NCBI GenBank assembly: GCA_937906775.1
Contig: CALCUD010000111.1
Coordinates: 8,135 to 72,134, forward strand
Source: an uncultured Clostridia bacterium
GTDB taxonomy: Bacteria > Bacillota > Clostridia > Christensenellales > Aristaeellaceae
Reading direction: 5' to 3'
DNA length: 64,000 nucleotides
Shown here one piece after another: positions 9,757-18,455 of the stretch; position 1 is the first letter of the stretch, and every line of letters starts with the position of its first letter. A program made the translations under genes and the position numbers. Under the pieces are notes generated by a model. That model searched no databases and was not told the origin of the DNA. It saw only the letters and a program-made list of their open reading frames with translations.

Positions 9757-10509
9757 TTACAAATCGCAATAAGGAGTATCTGCAAACCCTTTTTCTTTCA
9801 ACTTGTTGATCTTCATGTCCAGAAATGCTTTCCACGTTCTTTTGAAAAATTGTTGGTTTCCAAAGCAATGTACAAGCTTCGGACTAAGGAAGTAATAAAG
9901 GCGGATAAAAAGTCTTCCGGATGCTGACGCATAAAGAACATGATCACGATATCGACGCAAAGTCCAGACCTGTGGGCAATCATATGAACCGTATACACAA
10001 GTTGCGATATAGCATCCTTTTTTTGTTTTGATCTGTGGATTTGAATTCGATTGATAACCCGTTACCGTATTGTATTGCTGCTGGAGATTGGGCCCGTATA
10101 TATCCCCGATCTGAGATTCATATGCCTCAAGTTTTTCAACATCCGCGTTATATTGAGATAATGAATACGAATGAAGCTTACCGTCCGCTTTATCCTTAAG
10201 AAGCATCAGAACGGTATGTAGCAGGTCCGCGCTTTGTATTCTGATTGAACTGTATTCAGACATAGCCGTGATAAATTCCTGATAGTCATGCTTTTCCGCA
10301 CCGTCAATCGTCTTCAGTGTTTCATTTATCGACTTGAATGAATTCATTAATTTCGCCAATGTCGATATGTTTATTTCATAAGGGTATGGCACACCTGGCT
10401 TCTGATGAAAGAATGATGTATACAAATCCGCATAGTCCCTGTTACAGGAATTCAATTCCAGAGCTATTTCACACAATTTCTCTTTTACACGGTTTGATCC
10501 GTCCATCAT
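9757..10509 (-). CDS. CFI-box C-terminal domain protein
   Basis: This roughly 250-residue protein has a helical N-terminal two thirds and a characteristic C-terminal module starting KKGCYIATCVYGSYDCP. That module continues with VWTLRRYRDHVL, then a hydrophobic stretch (FIRLYYFLSPKLVHCFG) and ends near ADTPYCDL. This Cys-rich tail is a common C-terminal module in Clostridia (CFI-box-CTERM type), attached to variable N-termini; its function is unknown to me. Two starts are possible: GTG at 10560, or the double ATG at 10509/10506 behind AAGGTGG, which I prefer for its RBS. The gene is AT-richer than its right-hand neighbours. Confidence 0.7.
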   Translation of the reverse strand: MMDGSNRVKEKLCEIALELNSCNRDYADLYTSFFHQKPGVPYPYEINISTLAKLMNSFKSINETLKTIDGAEKHDYQEFITAMSEYSSIRIQSADLLHTVLMLLKDKADGKLHSYSLSQYNADVEKLEAYESQIGDIYGPNLQQQYNTVTGYQSNSNPQIKTKKGCYIATCVYGSYDCPQVWTLRRYRDHVLYASASGRLFIRLYYFLSPKLVHCFGNQQFFKRTWKAFLDMKINKLKEKGFADTPYCDL

Positions 10510-10576
10510 GTTAACCACCTTTTCCGCATTTTCACAAAATCCCTGACCGTACTGTATCACGTTTCACCATGCCCGT

Positions 10577-10595
10577 GGTCGCTTCGGAAGCGACC
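10577..10595. promoter_or_regulatory. 19-bp palindrome in divergent intergenic region
   Basis: Half-sites GGTCGCTTC and GAAGCGACC form a perfect inverted repeat around one central G. It lies between the divergently oriented CFI-box gene and the HTH-like gene. It resembles the XRE-linked palindrome at 15880-15901 (GGTGCTTC/GAAGCACC), so it may be an operator of a related regulator. It could also fold as an RNA hairpin. Confidence 0.45.
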
Positions 10596-10662
10596 GGAAA
10601 AGGAGTCTGATGTTTCCGGAACGAAATAGAAAAACAAAACGATCATCATGCGGGAGGTACCT

Positions 10663-11334
10663 ATGTTTCACTGGAACAGGCGGAGAATCCGGAACGGTTC
10701 ACCCGAACTGAGAGCGCTCGGACGCGAAGCCCGCGCCTACATTAAAGAGCATCATGTACCGACCGTTTCCTATTGCATCGGGCCGTTTTCCCCGGCTCCC
10801 GCAGAGGAGCCGGAAAAGCCGCAGGTCAAATACAGCATCAAGGATACTGTTTCCTGTGACCGGGACGAGCCGAAGGTTCAGCACAATCCCGTCCGTCCCG
10901 CGGACGAGCTGCTGCAGGAAGCCCGGCGCGATCCGGATCTGTATGACAGCATCGAAATGGCCCGGAGCTATCACGAATGGGAAAAGAAAAACTCCGTCCG
11001 GAAAAGCTTTTCCAGCGAAGTCCTCCGGCGTCTCGATGAAAGCGGAACACCGTATGTGGATTTCTATAAACGCGCGTGGCTGGACAAAAAAATGTTCTAC
11101 AAGATCAAAAGCGATTACGGCTATAAACCCTCCATGGAAACCGCGGTCAAGTGCTGCTTCGGGCTGCGCCTGAATATGGAAGAAAGCGCCGGCCTGCTTC
11201 AGCTCGCCGGGTATTGCTTCAGCCCCTCCTCCAGCCGGGATCTGGCGCTGAAATTCTGCATCGAGCATAACATCCACGATCTGCGGGAGGTCAACTACCT
11301 GCTCAGCGGGCTCGGGGAGCGTGTGATGGAATAA
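10663..11334 (+). CDS. HTH-like C-terminal domain protein
   Basis: This 223-residue protein has a variable, Pro/Glu-containing N-terminal half and a conserved-looking C-terminal half: SFSSEVLRRLDESG, then YKRAWLDKKMFYKIKSDYGY, PSMETAVKCCFGLRLNMEES and GLLQLAGYCFS. The pattern (a short helix, a KxxFYKIK recognition-like helix, then AxxCxxxLxLxxxEAxxLLxxAGY) is the small HTH-like domain often found alone or fused to macrodomains in Clostridia. It probably binds DNA or another partner; the function is not established. The start is the ATG at 10663, preceded by GGGAGG; an ATG at 10648 would place the RBS inside the gene. Confidence 0.7.
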   Translation: MFHWNRRRIRNGSPELRALGREARAYIKEHHVPTVSYCIGPFSPAPAEEPEKPQVKYSIKDTVSCDRDEPKVQHNPVRPADELLQEARRDPDLYDSIEMARSYHEWEKKNSVRKSFSSEVLRRLDESGTPYVDFYKRAWLDKKMFYKIKSDYGYKPSMETAVKCCFGLRLNMEESAGLLQLAGYCFSPSSSRDLALKFCIEHNIHDLREVNYLLSGLGERVME

Positions 11335-11835
11335 CAGAATAGGTTTCACCGTAACTGTTCTGCGCGGCATGGGGAAAACGGTACTGATCTGCCCGCGGCA
11401 CAGGAAACCCGCCGCGAAATAGCACATCAGAGCGAATCGGCTCATGTTATAAATCATTTTGAACAATTTCAGAATATTTGTTTCCTTCACGCGACACGGC
11501 ATGTCGCTTTGTGGAAAAGCCGTTTTTTATACAATATCGGCTGATCCTTTTTCTTTTTATGCTGTTCTTGCTCGTTTTGTGCAGCATATGCCGGATATGT
11601 ATGACAGAAACGGCCGGATCGCGCGTTGCAAATTCGCCACGCCGCGTCGTGGTCAGACCCGTTTCCCCCGCGTATGCTGAAACCGCGAACTGAAAAAACA
11701 GTTCGCGGGAAACCGGCCGGCGATCCCCGATCAGGATCTCTTCCGCGGCCGGTTCCCCTGACCCGGATACGGTGCGGCCGGCATCGGAAGTGCGGCCGGT
11801 CCGGAAAAAGAAAGAAAGAAAGGAAAAATGGAACT
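11335..11835. other. 500-bp non-coding leader before phage-type genes
   Basis: No gene is convincing here. It contains a conserved motif (11628-11666) shared with 24613-24650, a perfect 10-bp-stem hairpin (11683-11708), and a long G/A-rich approach to the DUF2815 start. It is most likely the promoter and leader region of the DUF2815-primase operon. Confidence 0.5.
11628..11708 (+). repeat. dispersed leader element, copy A, with hairpin
   Basis: The core GTCGTGGTCAGA at 11646-11657 is embedded in a wider match (GCAA, a gap, TCGCCA, GCCGC, core, CCG and TTCC) to a second site at 24613-24650. It is followed at 11683-11708 by CCGCGAACTG, six A, then CAGTTCGCGG, a perfect 10-bp stem. Both copies lie upstream of plus-strand phage-type genes. 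Confidence 0.55.
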
Positions 11836-12366
11836 ATGAAGAACAACCGTGAAAACCACATCATCATCGGACCGGTCCGCCTGGCCTACGCCCATGTATG
11901 GGAGCCTGTCTCCTTCAACGGGGAGGCGCCGAGATACTCCTGCGTCCTGCTCATCCCGAAAGAGGACACGGAAACCGTCGAAAAAATCTGCCGCGCCTCG
12001 GAGTCGGCCCTGATCCGGGACATCGACCGCTTCGGCGGAACGCTGCCCCCGAAGGACGGGCTGCGGATGCCGCTGCGCGACGGCGACGCGGAGGACGCCA
12101 AAGAGGCTTTCCGCGGCTGCTGGTACCTGAAGGCGAAGAGCCGGATCGCCCCCGGCATCGTGGACAGGGATCTGCGCAGGATCACATCGCCGGATGAGAT
12201 CTACTCCGGCTGCACGGTCCGGGCGTCCCTAACCTTTTTCGCCTACAGCAACATCTCCGGCAACGGGGTGACCTGCGCGCTCGGCAATCTGCAGAAGATC
12301 GCGGACGGCGAGGAGCTGGGCCGGTATATGAGCGCCGCGGATGAATTCGCGGACGCGGACCTGTAA
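11836..12366 (+). CDS. DUF2815 phage protein (ssDNA-binding-like)
   Basis: This 176-residue protein begins MKNNRENHIIIGPVRLAYAH and has the DUF2815 pattern: an N-terminal GPVRLAYAHVWEP, then YSCVLLIPKEDTETV, WYLKAKSR, DEIYSGCTVRASLTFFAYS and GVTCALGNLQKIADGE. DUF2815 proteins are found in phage replication modules beside DNA polymerase or primase genes and are thought to bind single-stranded DNA. The ATG at 11836 is chosen because homology begins there; upstream in-frame sequence is leader. The primase gene starts 21 nt downstream, which supports a replication role. Confidence 0.85.
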   Translation: MKNNRENHIIIGPVRLAYAHVWEPVSFNGEAPRYSCVLLIPKEDTETVEKICRASESALIRDIDRFGGTLPPKDGLRMPLRDGDAEDAKEAFRGCWYLKAKSRIAPGIVDRDLRRITSPDEIYSGCTVRASLTFFAYSNISGNGVTCALGNLQKIADGEELGRYMSAADEFADADL

Positions 12367-12387
12367 GACCGAAAGGAGACATGCGGA

Positions 12388-14637
12388 ATGACGATCTGTA
12401 CGGCGGATGTGCGGGGCGCGGCGGCAAACTGCTGCTATCCCCGCGAGATGTCCGTTACGAATGAAGCGGAGCTGAAGGCGGCCGTGGCGCGGGACTATGT
12501 CTGCGCCGCGTACCGCGACGGGCGCCGGTCCGCGGAGGGATTCCTCCGGGCCGACTGCCTGCCCATGGACTGCGACAACGACCATTCCGACCGCGAGGAG
12601 GACTGGATCACGCCGGAGGACGTCGCCCGGATCTTTCCGGGCGTCGGCATGGCGGTACACTACAGCCGGAACCATATGAAACAGAAAGGGGGGCGGACTC
12701 CCCGCCCCCGGTTCCACATCCTGTTTTCCATCGATCCCTGCACGGACGCGGGAAAATACCGGGCGATGAAGATCGCCGTGCACGGACTCTGCCCCTTCTT
12801 TGACGGGAACGCGCTCGACGCGGCGCGGTTCTTCTTCGGCACGGAAGATCCCGAGGTCGCCTGGATCCCCGGCGAAAGGACGCTGGACCGGGCGCTGCGG
12901 CAGCAGGAGGACGCCTTCGCGAAACTGCCCTTCCCCGGGGAAAGGATCCCGCAGGGGCAGCGGAACAAAACGCTTTCCGTCTTCGCGGCGCGGGTGCTGA
13001 AGCGCTTCGGAAACACGGAGGAGGCGCAGAAGCTTTTCCTTGAGCGCGCGGCGGCGTGCGATCCGCCGCTTCCGGAGGGGGAACTGCGAACAATCTGGCT
13101 TTCGGCCTGCCGGTTTTACGCCAAGATCAGCCGGCTCGGGACCTATGTCGCGCCGGAGGAATACCGCGAGACGGGTTCGCTCCGCCCGAAGGAGCTGACG
13201 GAGCTGGCCGAGGCGCGGATCCTGGCAGGCGAATACGCCGACCGGCTGCGCTATTCCGCCGCGACGCAATACCTGGTTTACAGGGACGGCGTATGGAAGG
13301 AAAGCAATGAGGGCGCGGTCGGCATCGCGTGCGAATTCCTCGAGCGCCAGCTGGACGAGCATGCCCCGGCGCTGAAAAAAGCGGCGGAGCTTCTGAACGG
13401 AGCGGAGAGCGCCGTCCGGGAGGCCGCCTGCGCGAAGGGACAGGCGGATCAGGAAACAAACCGGGCGCGGACGGAGCAGGCGAAGGACCGGATGGAGACC
13501 GTCAGGCGGGACTGGAAGGCCGAAGAGGCGTATCAGCGGTTTCTGATGGGCTGCTGCACCTACAGCAGGGTCAACGCCATCCTGAATCTGGCCAAGCCGA
13601 TGCTCACGATCGACGTGGCCGACCTGGACGCGGACCCGTATCTGCTGAACACCCCCGGCGGCGAAGTGGATCTGCGGACCGGGGAACTGACGCCCCACGA
13701 CCCGCGGCACTACCACACGCGGATGACGAAGGTCACGCCCTCGGAGGAGAACATGGCGGAATGGCTCGGCCATATCCGCGAGATCACCTGCGGCGATGAG
13801 GAGCTGGCGCGGTATTTCCAGCTCACCTCCGGCGAGGAGCTGCTAGGGACCGTGCGGAACGAATGCCTGCGGATCGAGGTCGGCACCGGCGCGAACGGAA
13901 AATCGACCTATACGAACACGAAGCTCCGGGTGATGGGGACCTACGGCGGCCAGATCTCCGCGGAGGCGCTGACCATGCAGAACAACTACAGCAAGAACTG
14001 GGAGATCGGGGAACTCCGGGGAAAGCGGCTCGTCGTCGCCGGCGAGCTGAACGAGTGGCAGCGGCTGAACGACGCGCTGGTGAAGAAGATCTGCTCCACC
14101 GACCCCATCGTCGGCGAAAAGAAGCACAAGGACCCCTTCACCTTCCTGCCGTCGCACTCCGTCGTGCTGTATACGAACCATCTGCCGCGGGTGAATTCCC
14201 GCGACCAGGGCATCTGGCGCAGGCTGAAGGTCATCCCCTTCCGCGCGGCGCTGGACGGCTCCGGAAAATTCAAGAACTATACGGAATACCTGACGGAGCA
14301 CTGCGGCGGCGCGGTGCTGAAATGGATGATCGACGGAGCGAAGGCGTTTATCGCGAACGGCTTCGAGATCGAGGATCCGCCCTGCGTGAAGGAGGCGATC
14401 GCGGCGTACCGGTACGAAAGCGACTGGTTCCTGCCCTTCATCCGGGAATGCTGCGAATCGGGACCGGATCACGAAACACCCTCCGGCGAATTGTATGCCT
14501 GCTACAGGGAATTCGCCATGCAGCGGGGTGAACGCGTGCGCTCAGCGGTGGAGTTCTCACGGGCGGTGCTTCAGGCGGGGTATGAGAGGAAGAGAACCGC
14601 GAAGTGCTTTATGATCAAGGGTTTGCGCCCGCTCTGA
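12388..14637 (+). CDS. phage/plasmid primase-helicase, P4/D5 family
   Basis: This 749-residue protein has an N-terminal archaeo-eukaryotic-type primase region with an acidic motif, PMDCDNDHSD, near residues 58-67. A central region holds a Glu/Lys-rich helical stretch. The C-terminal D5_N/SF3-type helicase has Walker A GTGANGKST near residue 499, VVAGELNEWQRLND as the Walker B-like region, and SVVLYTNHLPRV with an arginine finger nearby. Proteins of this kind prime and unwind DNA at phage, satellite or plasmid origins. A GGAGA lies about 9 nt before the ATG. The frame is intact with no lost motif. The duplicated inverted-arm element starts 24 nt after its stop codon. Confidence 0.92.
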   Translation: MTICTADVRGAAANCCYPREMSVTNEAELKAAVARDYVCAAYRDGRRSAEGFLRADCLPMDCDNDHSDREEDWITPEDVARIFPGVGMAVHYSRNHMKQKGGRTPRPRFHILFSIDPCTDAGKYRAMKIAVHGLCPFFDGNALDAARFFFGTEDPEVAWIPGERTLDRALRQQEDAFAKLPFPGERIPQGQRNKTLSVFAARVLKRFGNTEEAQKLFLERAAACDPPLPEGELRTIWLSACRFYAKISRLGTYVAPEEYRETGSLRPKELTELAEARILAGEYADRLRYSAATQYLVYRDGVWKESNEGAVGIACEFLERQLDEHAPALKKAAELLNGAESAVREAACAKGQADQETNRARTEQAKDRMETVRRDWKAEEAYQRFLMGCCTYSRVNAILNLAKPMLTIDVADLDADPYLLNTPGGEVDLRTGELTPHDPRHYHTRMTKVTPSEENMAEWLGHIREITCGDEELARYFQLTSGEELLGTVRNECLRIEVGTGANGKSTYTNTKLRVMGTYGGQISAEALTMQNNYSKNWEIGELRGKRLVVAGELNEWQRLNDALVKKICSTDPIVGEKKHKDPFTFLPSHSVVLYTNHLPRVNSRDQGIWRRLKVIPFRAALDGSGKFKNYTEYLTEHCGGAVLKWMIDGAKAFIANGFEIEDPPCVKEAIAAYRYESDWFLPFIRECCESGPDHETPSGELYACYREFAMQRGERVRSAVEFSRAVLQAGYERKRTAKCFMIKGLRPL

Positions 14638-14660
14638 CTATGCGGACGGGCCGTTCCGGG

Positions 14661-14780
14661 AAAGATGTGTGCAGGGTTGTGTAGGGTATTCTCATTACTG
14701 CTATATAGAAAAAAGAAAAAAGAAAAAGAGAAATATTATATGGAGAAGTATACAGGACACCCTACACAACCCTACATTCA
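14661..14780. repeat. inverted-arm element copy 1, candidate replication origin
   Basis: Left arm 14670-14687 and right arm 14759-14776 are inverted copies built from the 8-mer TGNNGGGT repeated at a 10-bp period. In this copy the arms match at 17 of 18 positions. Between them are 71 bp with a polypurine tract (AAAAAAG repeats) and an AT-rich segment. Nearly the same sequence recurs at 18571-18685. Iteron-like half-sites one helical turn apart, an AT-rich centre and a position directly after the primase gene suggest an origin or initiator-binding site. Termination or regulation are alternatives. Confidence 0.6.
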
Positions 14781-14796
14781 TTCATTGCCAACTCCT

Positions 14797-15285
14797 TTAT
14801 TCCGTGATCCCGCTCAGCAACGCTTCCAGCGTCCGGATGCCCGCCTGTCCTTCTTCATCCGTGCAGCTGTATTCGTCGAGATCTTCGTCGTGTTCTCCGA
14901 ATTCGGTATAATCATCCAGCCAGGTGATGTTCCGAACCCGACCTTCCTCCAGTTCAATGATCCCCATATAGCTGTAGAAGCTTGTGCGGGTCTGCGTGAT
15001 TCCGCCGGATTCCGAGGTGCTTGTGAGCATATGGTCGGCGAGCCGGATCTCCAGCCGCTGTTCCCGGTCCGCCGCCACGCCCGCGTGATATTCCGGCAGC
15101 AGCGCGTCCGCGATCTTCCGGTAATCCGTCCGGAGCTTCTTTCCTGCATACTTCTCCGTCAGCTCATCAAATGCGGTTTCCATTTCGAAGAGCGTCGGGG
15201 ATTCGGGCCACCGGCCGTCCAGGATGAGTACGCCTCTGCCGCGTCCCAGTTCCATATCGGTGAGCTTCACGTTCTTTTCTTCCAT
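14797..15285 (-). CDS. hypothetical protein in XRE operon
   Basis: This 162-residue soluble protein begins MEEKNVKLTDMELGRGRGVL. It is acidic, with no signal peptide or transmembrane segment, and no family that I recognise. The ATG at 15285 follows AAAGGAG; an in-frame upstream start is less likely. It is the third gene of a compact minus-strand run (XRE, 40-residue protein, this gene) and starts 19 nt after the stop of the small gene. Its role probably relates to the phage-type element or its regulator, but that is inferred only from position. Confidence 0.65.
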   Translation of the reverse strand: MEEKNVKLTDMELGRGRGVLILDGRWPESPTLFEMETAFDELTEKYAGKKLRTDYRKIADALLPEYHAGVAADREQRLEIRLADHMLTSTSESGGITQTRTSFYSYMGIIELEEGRVRNITWLDDYTEFGEHDEDLDEYSCTDEEGQAGIRTLEALLSGITE

Positions 15286-15304
15286 TTTCACAAACTCCTT
15301 TCCA

Positions 15305-15427
15305 TCACCATTTCCAGATGTCATAATGCCTGTGTTTTCCGCCGAGCATCCTGCCCAGCAGCTCCCAGATCAGCCAGATCGGGAGATAAACCGGCAGAAA
15401 GATGATTTTGAGCAGACAGCCGAACAT
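15305..15427 (-). CDS. 40-residue hydrophobic small protein
   Basis: This short gene encodes MFGCLLKIIFLPVYLPIWLI, then WELLGRMLGG and a basic/aromatic tail ending HRHYDIWKW. A single hydrophobic segment (residues 3-25) predicts a membrane-associated peptide. Its RBS, GAGGAGG 5 nt before the ATG, is formed by the last codons of the upstream XRE gene, so translation is probably coupled. Similar short cysteine-plus-hydrophobic proteins occur beside phage regulators; the function is unknown. The strong RBS, clean spacing and neighbours make it a credible gene despite its length. Confidence 0.65.
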   Translation of the reverse strand: MFGCLLKIIFLPVYLPIWLIWELLGRMLGGKHRHYDIWKW

Positions 15428-15428
15428 A

Positions 15429-15818
15429 TTAATCCTCCTCTCTTTCCGGCCTCAGGATCCGGAGGCAGTACCGGTTCAGGACATCCCAGTCCTCCGGCGA
15501 CATCCGCGCCGTGATCCGGTTCAGCATTTCCACGATCGCCGGATAGAAATCGAAGCTGCCCGACAGGCCCGCGGGGGTTTCCCGGAACCTTTCCCGGTCG
15601 CGGACGGTCATTTCGCCTTCCCCGTACAGGAGCCATTGGGCGCTGATCCCCAGCTCCGCCTGGATGATCCTGGCTGTCTGCCAGCTGAGATTGACTTTTT
15701 CCTTCTCGATCTGCGAGACAAGCTGGGACGATACGTTGATCTTCCGCGCCAGCTGGCTCTGGTTCAGGTGCAGGGCCTCCCTTGCCGCAATGAATCTTTC
15801 TCTCGGCGTCATTTCCAT
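15429..15818 (-). CDS. XRE-family phage-type repressor
   Basis: This 129-residue protein has an N-terminal Cro/CI-type helix-turn-helix: RERFIAAREALHLNQSQLAR, KINVSSQLVSQIEKEKVNLS and WQTARIIQAELGISAQWLLY. A short C-terminal part has no S24 peptidase motif, so it is not a self-cleaving CI. The start is one of two close ATG codons, 15818 or 15812. It is transcribed divergently from the WYL gene across a 22-bp palindrome, the expected arrangement for an autorepressor controlling both genes. Its stop codon overlaps the RBS of the 40-residue gene. Confidence 0.85.
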   Translation of the reverse strand: MEMTPRERFIAAREALHLNQSQLARKINVSSQLVSQIEKEKVNLSWQTARIIQAELGISAQWLLYGEGEMTVRDRERFRETPAGLSGSFDFYPAIVEMLNRITARMSPEDWDVLNRYCLRILRPEREED

Positions 15819-15879
15819 CTCTTCTTTCTTCTGTGCTGCACGCGCTTCATCCCCGGGACGCCATGAGTGTAGCAAAAAC

Positions 15880-15912
15880 AATGGTGCTTCGAAGCACCAT
15901 TTGTGTTATAAT
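15880..15912. promoter_or_regulatory. divergent promoter with 22-bp palindromic operator
   Basis: AATGGTGCTTC (15880-15890) is followed directly by its reverse complement (15891-15901). A -10 box TATAAT for the WYL gene lies at 15907-15912, placing the palindrome over the -35 and spacer region. A TACACT-like -10 for the XRE gene lies on the other side. This is the expected layout for an XRE operator. Confidence 0.7.
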
Positions 15913-15951
15913 TCCGAAAAACTGAAACATTTTTTCACGGAGCTGAAAGAG

Positions 15952-17010
15952 ATGGGAAAAAGAGTAAACAATCTGGCGCTCAGAATCGTGGAGATCCTGC
16001 GGGACAGGACCGACCGGGATCACCCCATGACCCAGGCGCAGCTGCGGCGCGAGCTGGAGCAGCGGTGCGGCACGCTGCCCGACCGGGGCGCCATCCGGCG
16101 CAATCTGGACGATCTTTGCGATGACTGCCGTTTTCCCATCCGCCGGGCCGGGGATGAAGCGGAAGACGGGGATCTGTATGAGAACTACAAAACAGATCTG
16201 TATTACGATCATCCCTTCGCCCCGGAGGAAGTGCGCTTTCTGATCGACGGACTTCTGTTCTCCCGGATCATCCCGGCGGAAAAACGGAATGAGCTGATCG
16301 CGAAGCTGCAGGGCCTGGCCGGAAGCTGGTTCCAGCATCATATGGGCAGCGTCGGATCGCTGGCTCCGGACGAACCGGCCAATCCGCAGCTTTTTGAGAA
16401 TATCGCCAGACTCTCGCAGGCCATTGAACAGAAAAGGATGGTCCGGCTGACCTATAACTATCTGCAGGAGGATTTCCGGCTCCATCCGGTCATGAACAGA
16501 CGCGGGGAACCCCTGCGTCAGCCGATCCATCCGTATAAGCTGGTCGCGCGGAACGGAACCTATCACCTGATCTGCAATCACGACCGGCATGACGATCTGT
16601 CGCATTACCGCCTGGACCGGATCACGGACGTGGAGATCACGGAAAAGCCGCGCAAGCCGCTGCGGGAGGTGTACCGGGACGCCGCGAACCTTGACGCCCG
16701 CAGCTATATGGAAAAGAACATCAATATGGCCTTCGGCGAGCCGGAGCGGATCACCTTCGAATGGAAAAGTGAATCGGTCGCGGACGTGATCGACGCCTTC
16801 GGCAGAAAGGTGGAGTTTACAAAGCTTCCGCGGCATTACCGCTGCGTTGTCCGCGTTCCCGGATACGATATGTTTTACTGGGCGCTGGCGCATGTTGACG
16901 AGGCGACCGTCACGGCTCCGGAATCTCTCGCCCGCCGGATCGCCGATACCCTCCGCCGGAATTCCCTGAAATACGACAGACTCCTGCAGCAAATGAAAAA
17001 GGAGGAATAA
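15952..17010 (+). CDS. WYL-domain transcriptional regulator
   Basis: This 352-residue protein has an N-terminal winged-helix region (LALRIVEILRDRTD, then PMTQAQLRRELEQ) followed by a WYL domain: the RLTYNYLQEDFRLHPVMNRR segment, then HPYKLVARNGTYHLICNHD and SHYRLDRITDVEI. A C-terminal WCX-like extension follows. WYL proteins sense nucleic acid or nucleotide ligands and often control phage, defence or DNA-damage genes. The ATG at 15952 is preceded by GGAG and a -10 box at 15907. It reads away from the XRE repressor across a shared operator. Confidence 0.88.
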   Translation: MGKRVNNLALRIVEILRDRTDRDHPMTQAQLRRELEQRCGTLPDRGAIRRNLDDLCDDCRFPIRRAGDEAEDGDLYENYKTDLYYDHPFAPEEVRFLIDGLLFSRIIPAEKRNELIAKLQGLAGSWFQHHMGSVGSLAPDEPANPQLFENIARLSQAIEQKRMVRLTYNYLQEDFRLHPVMNRRGEPLRQPIHPYKLVARNGTYHLICNHDRHDDLSHYRLDRITDVEITEKPRKPLREVYRDAANLDARSYMEKNINMAFGEPERITFEWKSESVADVIDAFGRKVEFTKLPRHYRCVVRVPGYDMFYWALAHVDEATVTAPESLARRIADTLRRNSLKYDRLLQQMKKEE

Positions 17011-17199
17011 AAAGGGGGACAATCTCATGACAGACGTCCCGGCATGAAAATCAACGATCAGGTTTTTACAACGTTGAAAACAGATTACAACGCTGGAAAA
17101 TCAACAAGTTGCCTGATTTTTTGAAAGGAATTTGTTAAAGGAAAACAGGGCGTTTCTGAAGAATATTTTATACAAACAAAAACAGAGAGGGGAATCCCT
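17011..17199. other. intergenic with repeated AAAATCAAC words
   Basis: AAAATCAAC occurs at both ends of a short A/T-rich stretch, and AAATCA pairs with TGATTT near 17097-17123 followed by extra T. This could be a weak terminator for the WYL gene or a regulatory site. No gene is seen. Confidence 0.3.
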
Positions 17200-18315
17200 A
17201 TGCGCACGGCCGATCAGTTCCTGATGAATATACTGGCTTCCACTTCCCTGCTCGGCATGGGAAAGAATGACGAAGAATCCGATGCCATCGTTGAGATGAT
17301 CACGGAGATCATCGACTGTACTGTCCGATCCTGCCCGGAAGGAGATGTGGACGCGGAAGAACTGTTCGGCAAGATGATCGGCAGATTGAAGCTGATCATG
17401 GCTGAACACGGGTATGACGGACAGACCGTGAACAAGGTCGCGGAAGAGGCTGAGGCGGCCATGGACGCCGAGGCAGAGATCATGGATGAAGAACCTGATG
17501 AAGACGGCGCGGATCCTGAACCGACTGAGTTCGAACTGAAATATGAAAAGCTGCTGAAAAAACTGAAAACAGCCGACAAAGAGTTTTACGGTTATGTGAT
17601 CATGAATCATTTCTGTATCCAGGATGAGGAGCTCTATCCGGAGGACGAAGCGCTGGAAATCGTCAGGGATTTCATTGTCTGCGCTTCCGGGAAATTGCCC
17701 GCGTCTGATTACGGTGCCGATATCCTTGCTCTGCGTCAGTGCTTCACGGAAGTGATGAACCGTCATCATTACCCGGAAGAGAAAATGCCGGAGGCGCTGG
17801 AAGAGATTATCCGCCTGTATCTGAACGCGACCATTGAAGCCTTCGAAACCACCTATGAGGAAGAGGCAAATTCAGGCCTTTATGATCCGGAAGAGATCCG
17901 GCAGCCGGGCAGTAACGATCTTGATACGGTTGAACTGGCCCGGCTGTTTGCCGATATCCCCTATCAAAAAGAGGATGAGGATTTCTGCAGGGAGATCGAG
18001 GTCGATTATGATTATGAACACCATCATATGACCAATTGGTTCTCCTGCCATATCACGCTGGGAAAAGGGCATTATTCCCGCCGGATCCCGGACTTCAGCG
18101 CCAGATCGACCTATAACCATCTGACCAATCCAAATTCCTTCCTCTGGATCGCGACGGTCATGGGCGTTCCTCACGATCTGATCCGGAAAGCCTATAGCGA
18201 TATGAAGGTCGGAAAGACCTATTCCGGCATGTGCGGCGTCATCCGCAAACTGATCCCGTTCGATATGATCCTCGATCTGGCCATCCCGATGCTTGAGGGC
18301 GATGAGGAAGAATGA
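17200..18315 (+). CDS. hypothetical protein, acidic, unrecognised
   Basis: This 371-residue soluble protein has an acidic low-complexity segment near residues 85-110 (AEAAMDAEAEIMDEEPDEDG) between two helical parts. The second half contains a His-rich stretch (DYDYEHHHMTNWFSCHITLG) and ends in an acidic tail. There is no signal peptide or membrane segment. The ATG at 17200 has GAGAGGGG upstream. I do not recognise the family. It is followed about 110 nt later by a strong terminator, so it appears to be a single-gene unit. Confidence 0.7.
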   Translation: MRTADQFLMNILASTSLLGMGKNDEESDAIVEMITEIIDCTVRSCPEGDVDAEELFGKMIGRLKLIMAEHGYDGQTVNKVAEEAEAAMDAEAEIMDEEPDEDGADPEPTEFELKYEKLLKKLKTADKEFYGYVIMNHFCIQDEELYPEDEALEIVRDFIVCASGKLPASDYGADILALRQCFTEVMNRHHYPEEKMPEALEEIIRLYLNATIEAFETTYEEEANSGLYDPEEIRQPGSNDLDTVELARLFADIPYQKEDEDFCREIEVDYDYEHHHMTNWFSCHITLGKGHYSRRIPDFSARSTYNHLTNPNSFLWIATVMGVPHDLIRKAYSDMKVGKTYSGMCGVIRKLIPFDMILDLAIPMLEGDEEE

Positions 18316-18423
18316 ACGGTTATCTGTCGGAAGCAGAAGACATCATGTACGAACCGGACGGAATTCCGGTCAGGCTGAAGGTACGCTTCAGAAAAAAGCA
18401 GGTTGTATTATGGCACGCTAAAG

Positions 18424-18455
18424 GAAGCCTTCCGGATCTGTTTCCGGAAGGCTTC
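18424..18455 (+). terminator. strong rho-independent terminator
   Basis: GAAGCCTTCCGGA pairs perfectly with TCCGGAAGGCTTC over 13 bp with a six-base loop. The tail reads GTTCTTTTGTTTTT. It is downstream of the 17200-18315 gene. The same stem sequence recurs at 52771-52803. Confidence 0.85.

Noticed and set aside
9545..9809. Overlapping short frames between the acidic and CFI-box genes
   Set aside because: No RBS and no resemblance to known proteins.
12229..13773. Long open frame antisense to the primase
   Set aside because: High-GC shadow frame with Arg/Pro-rich composition and no RBS; the sense frame has full primase motifs.
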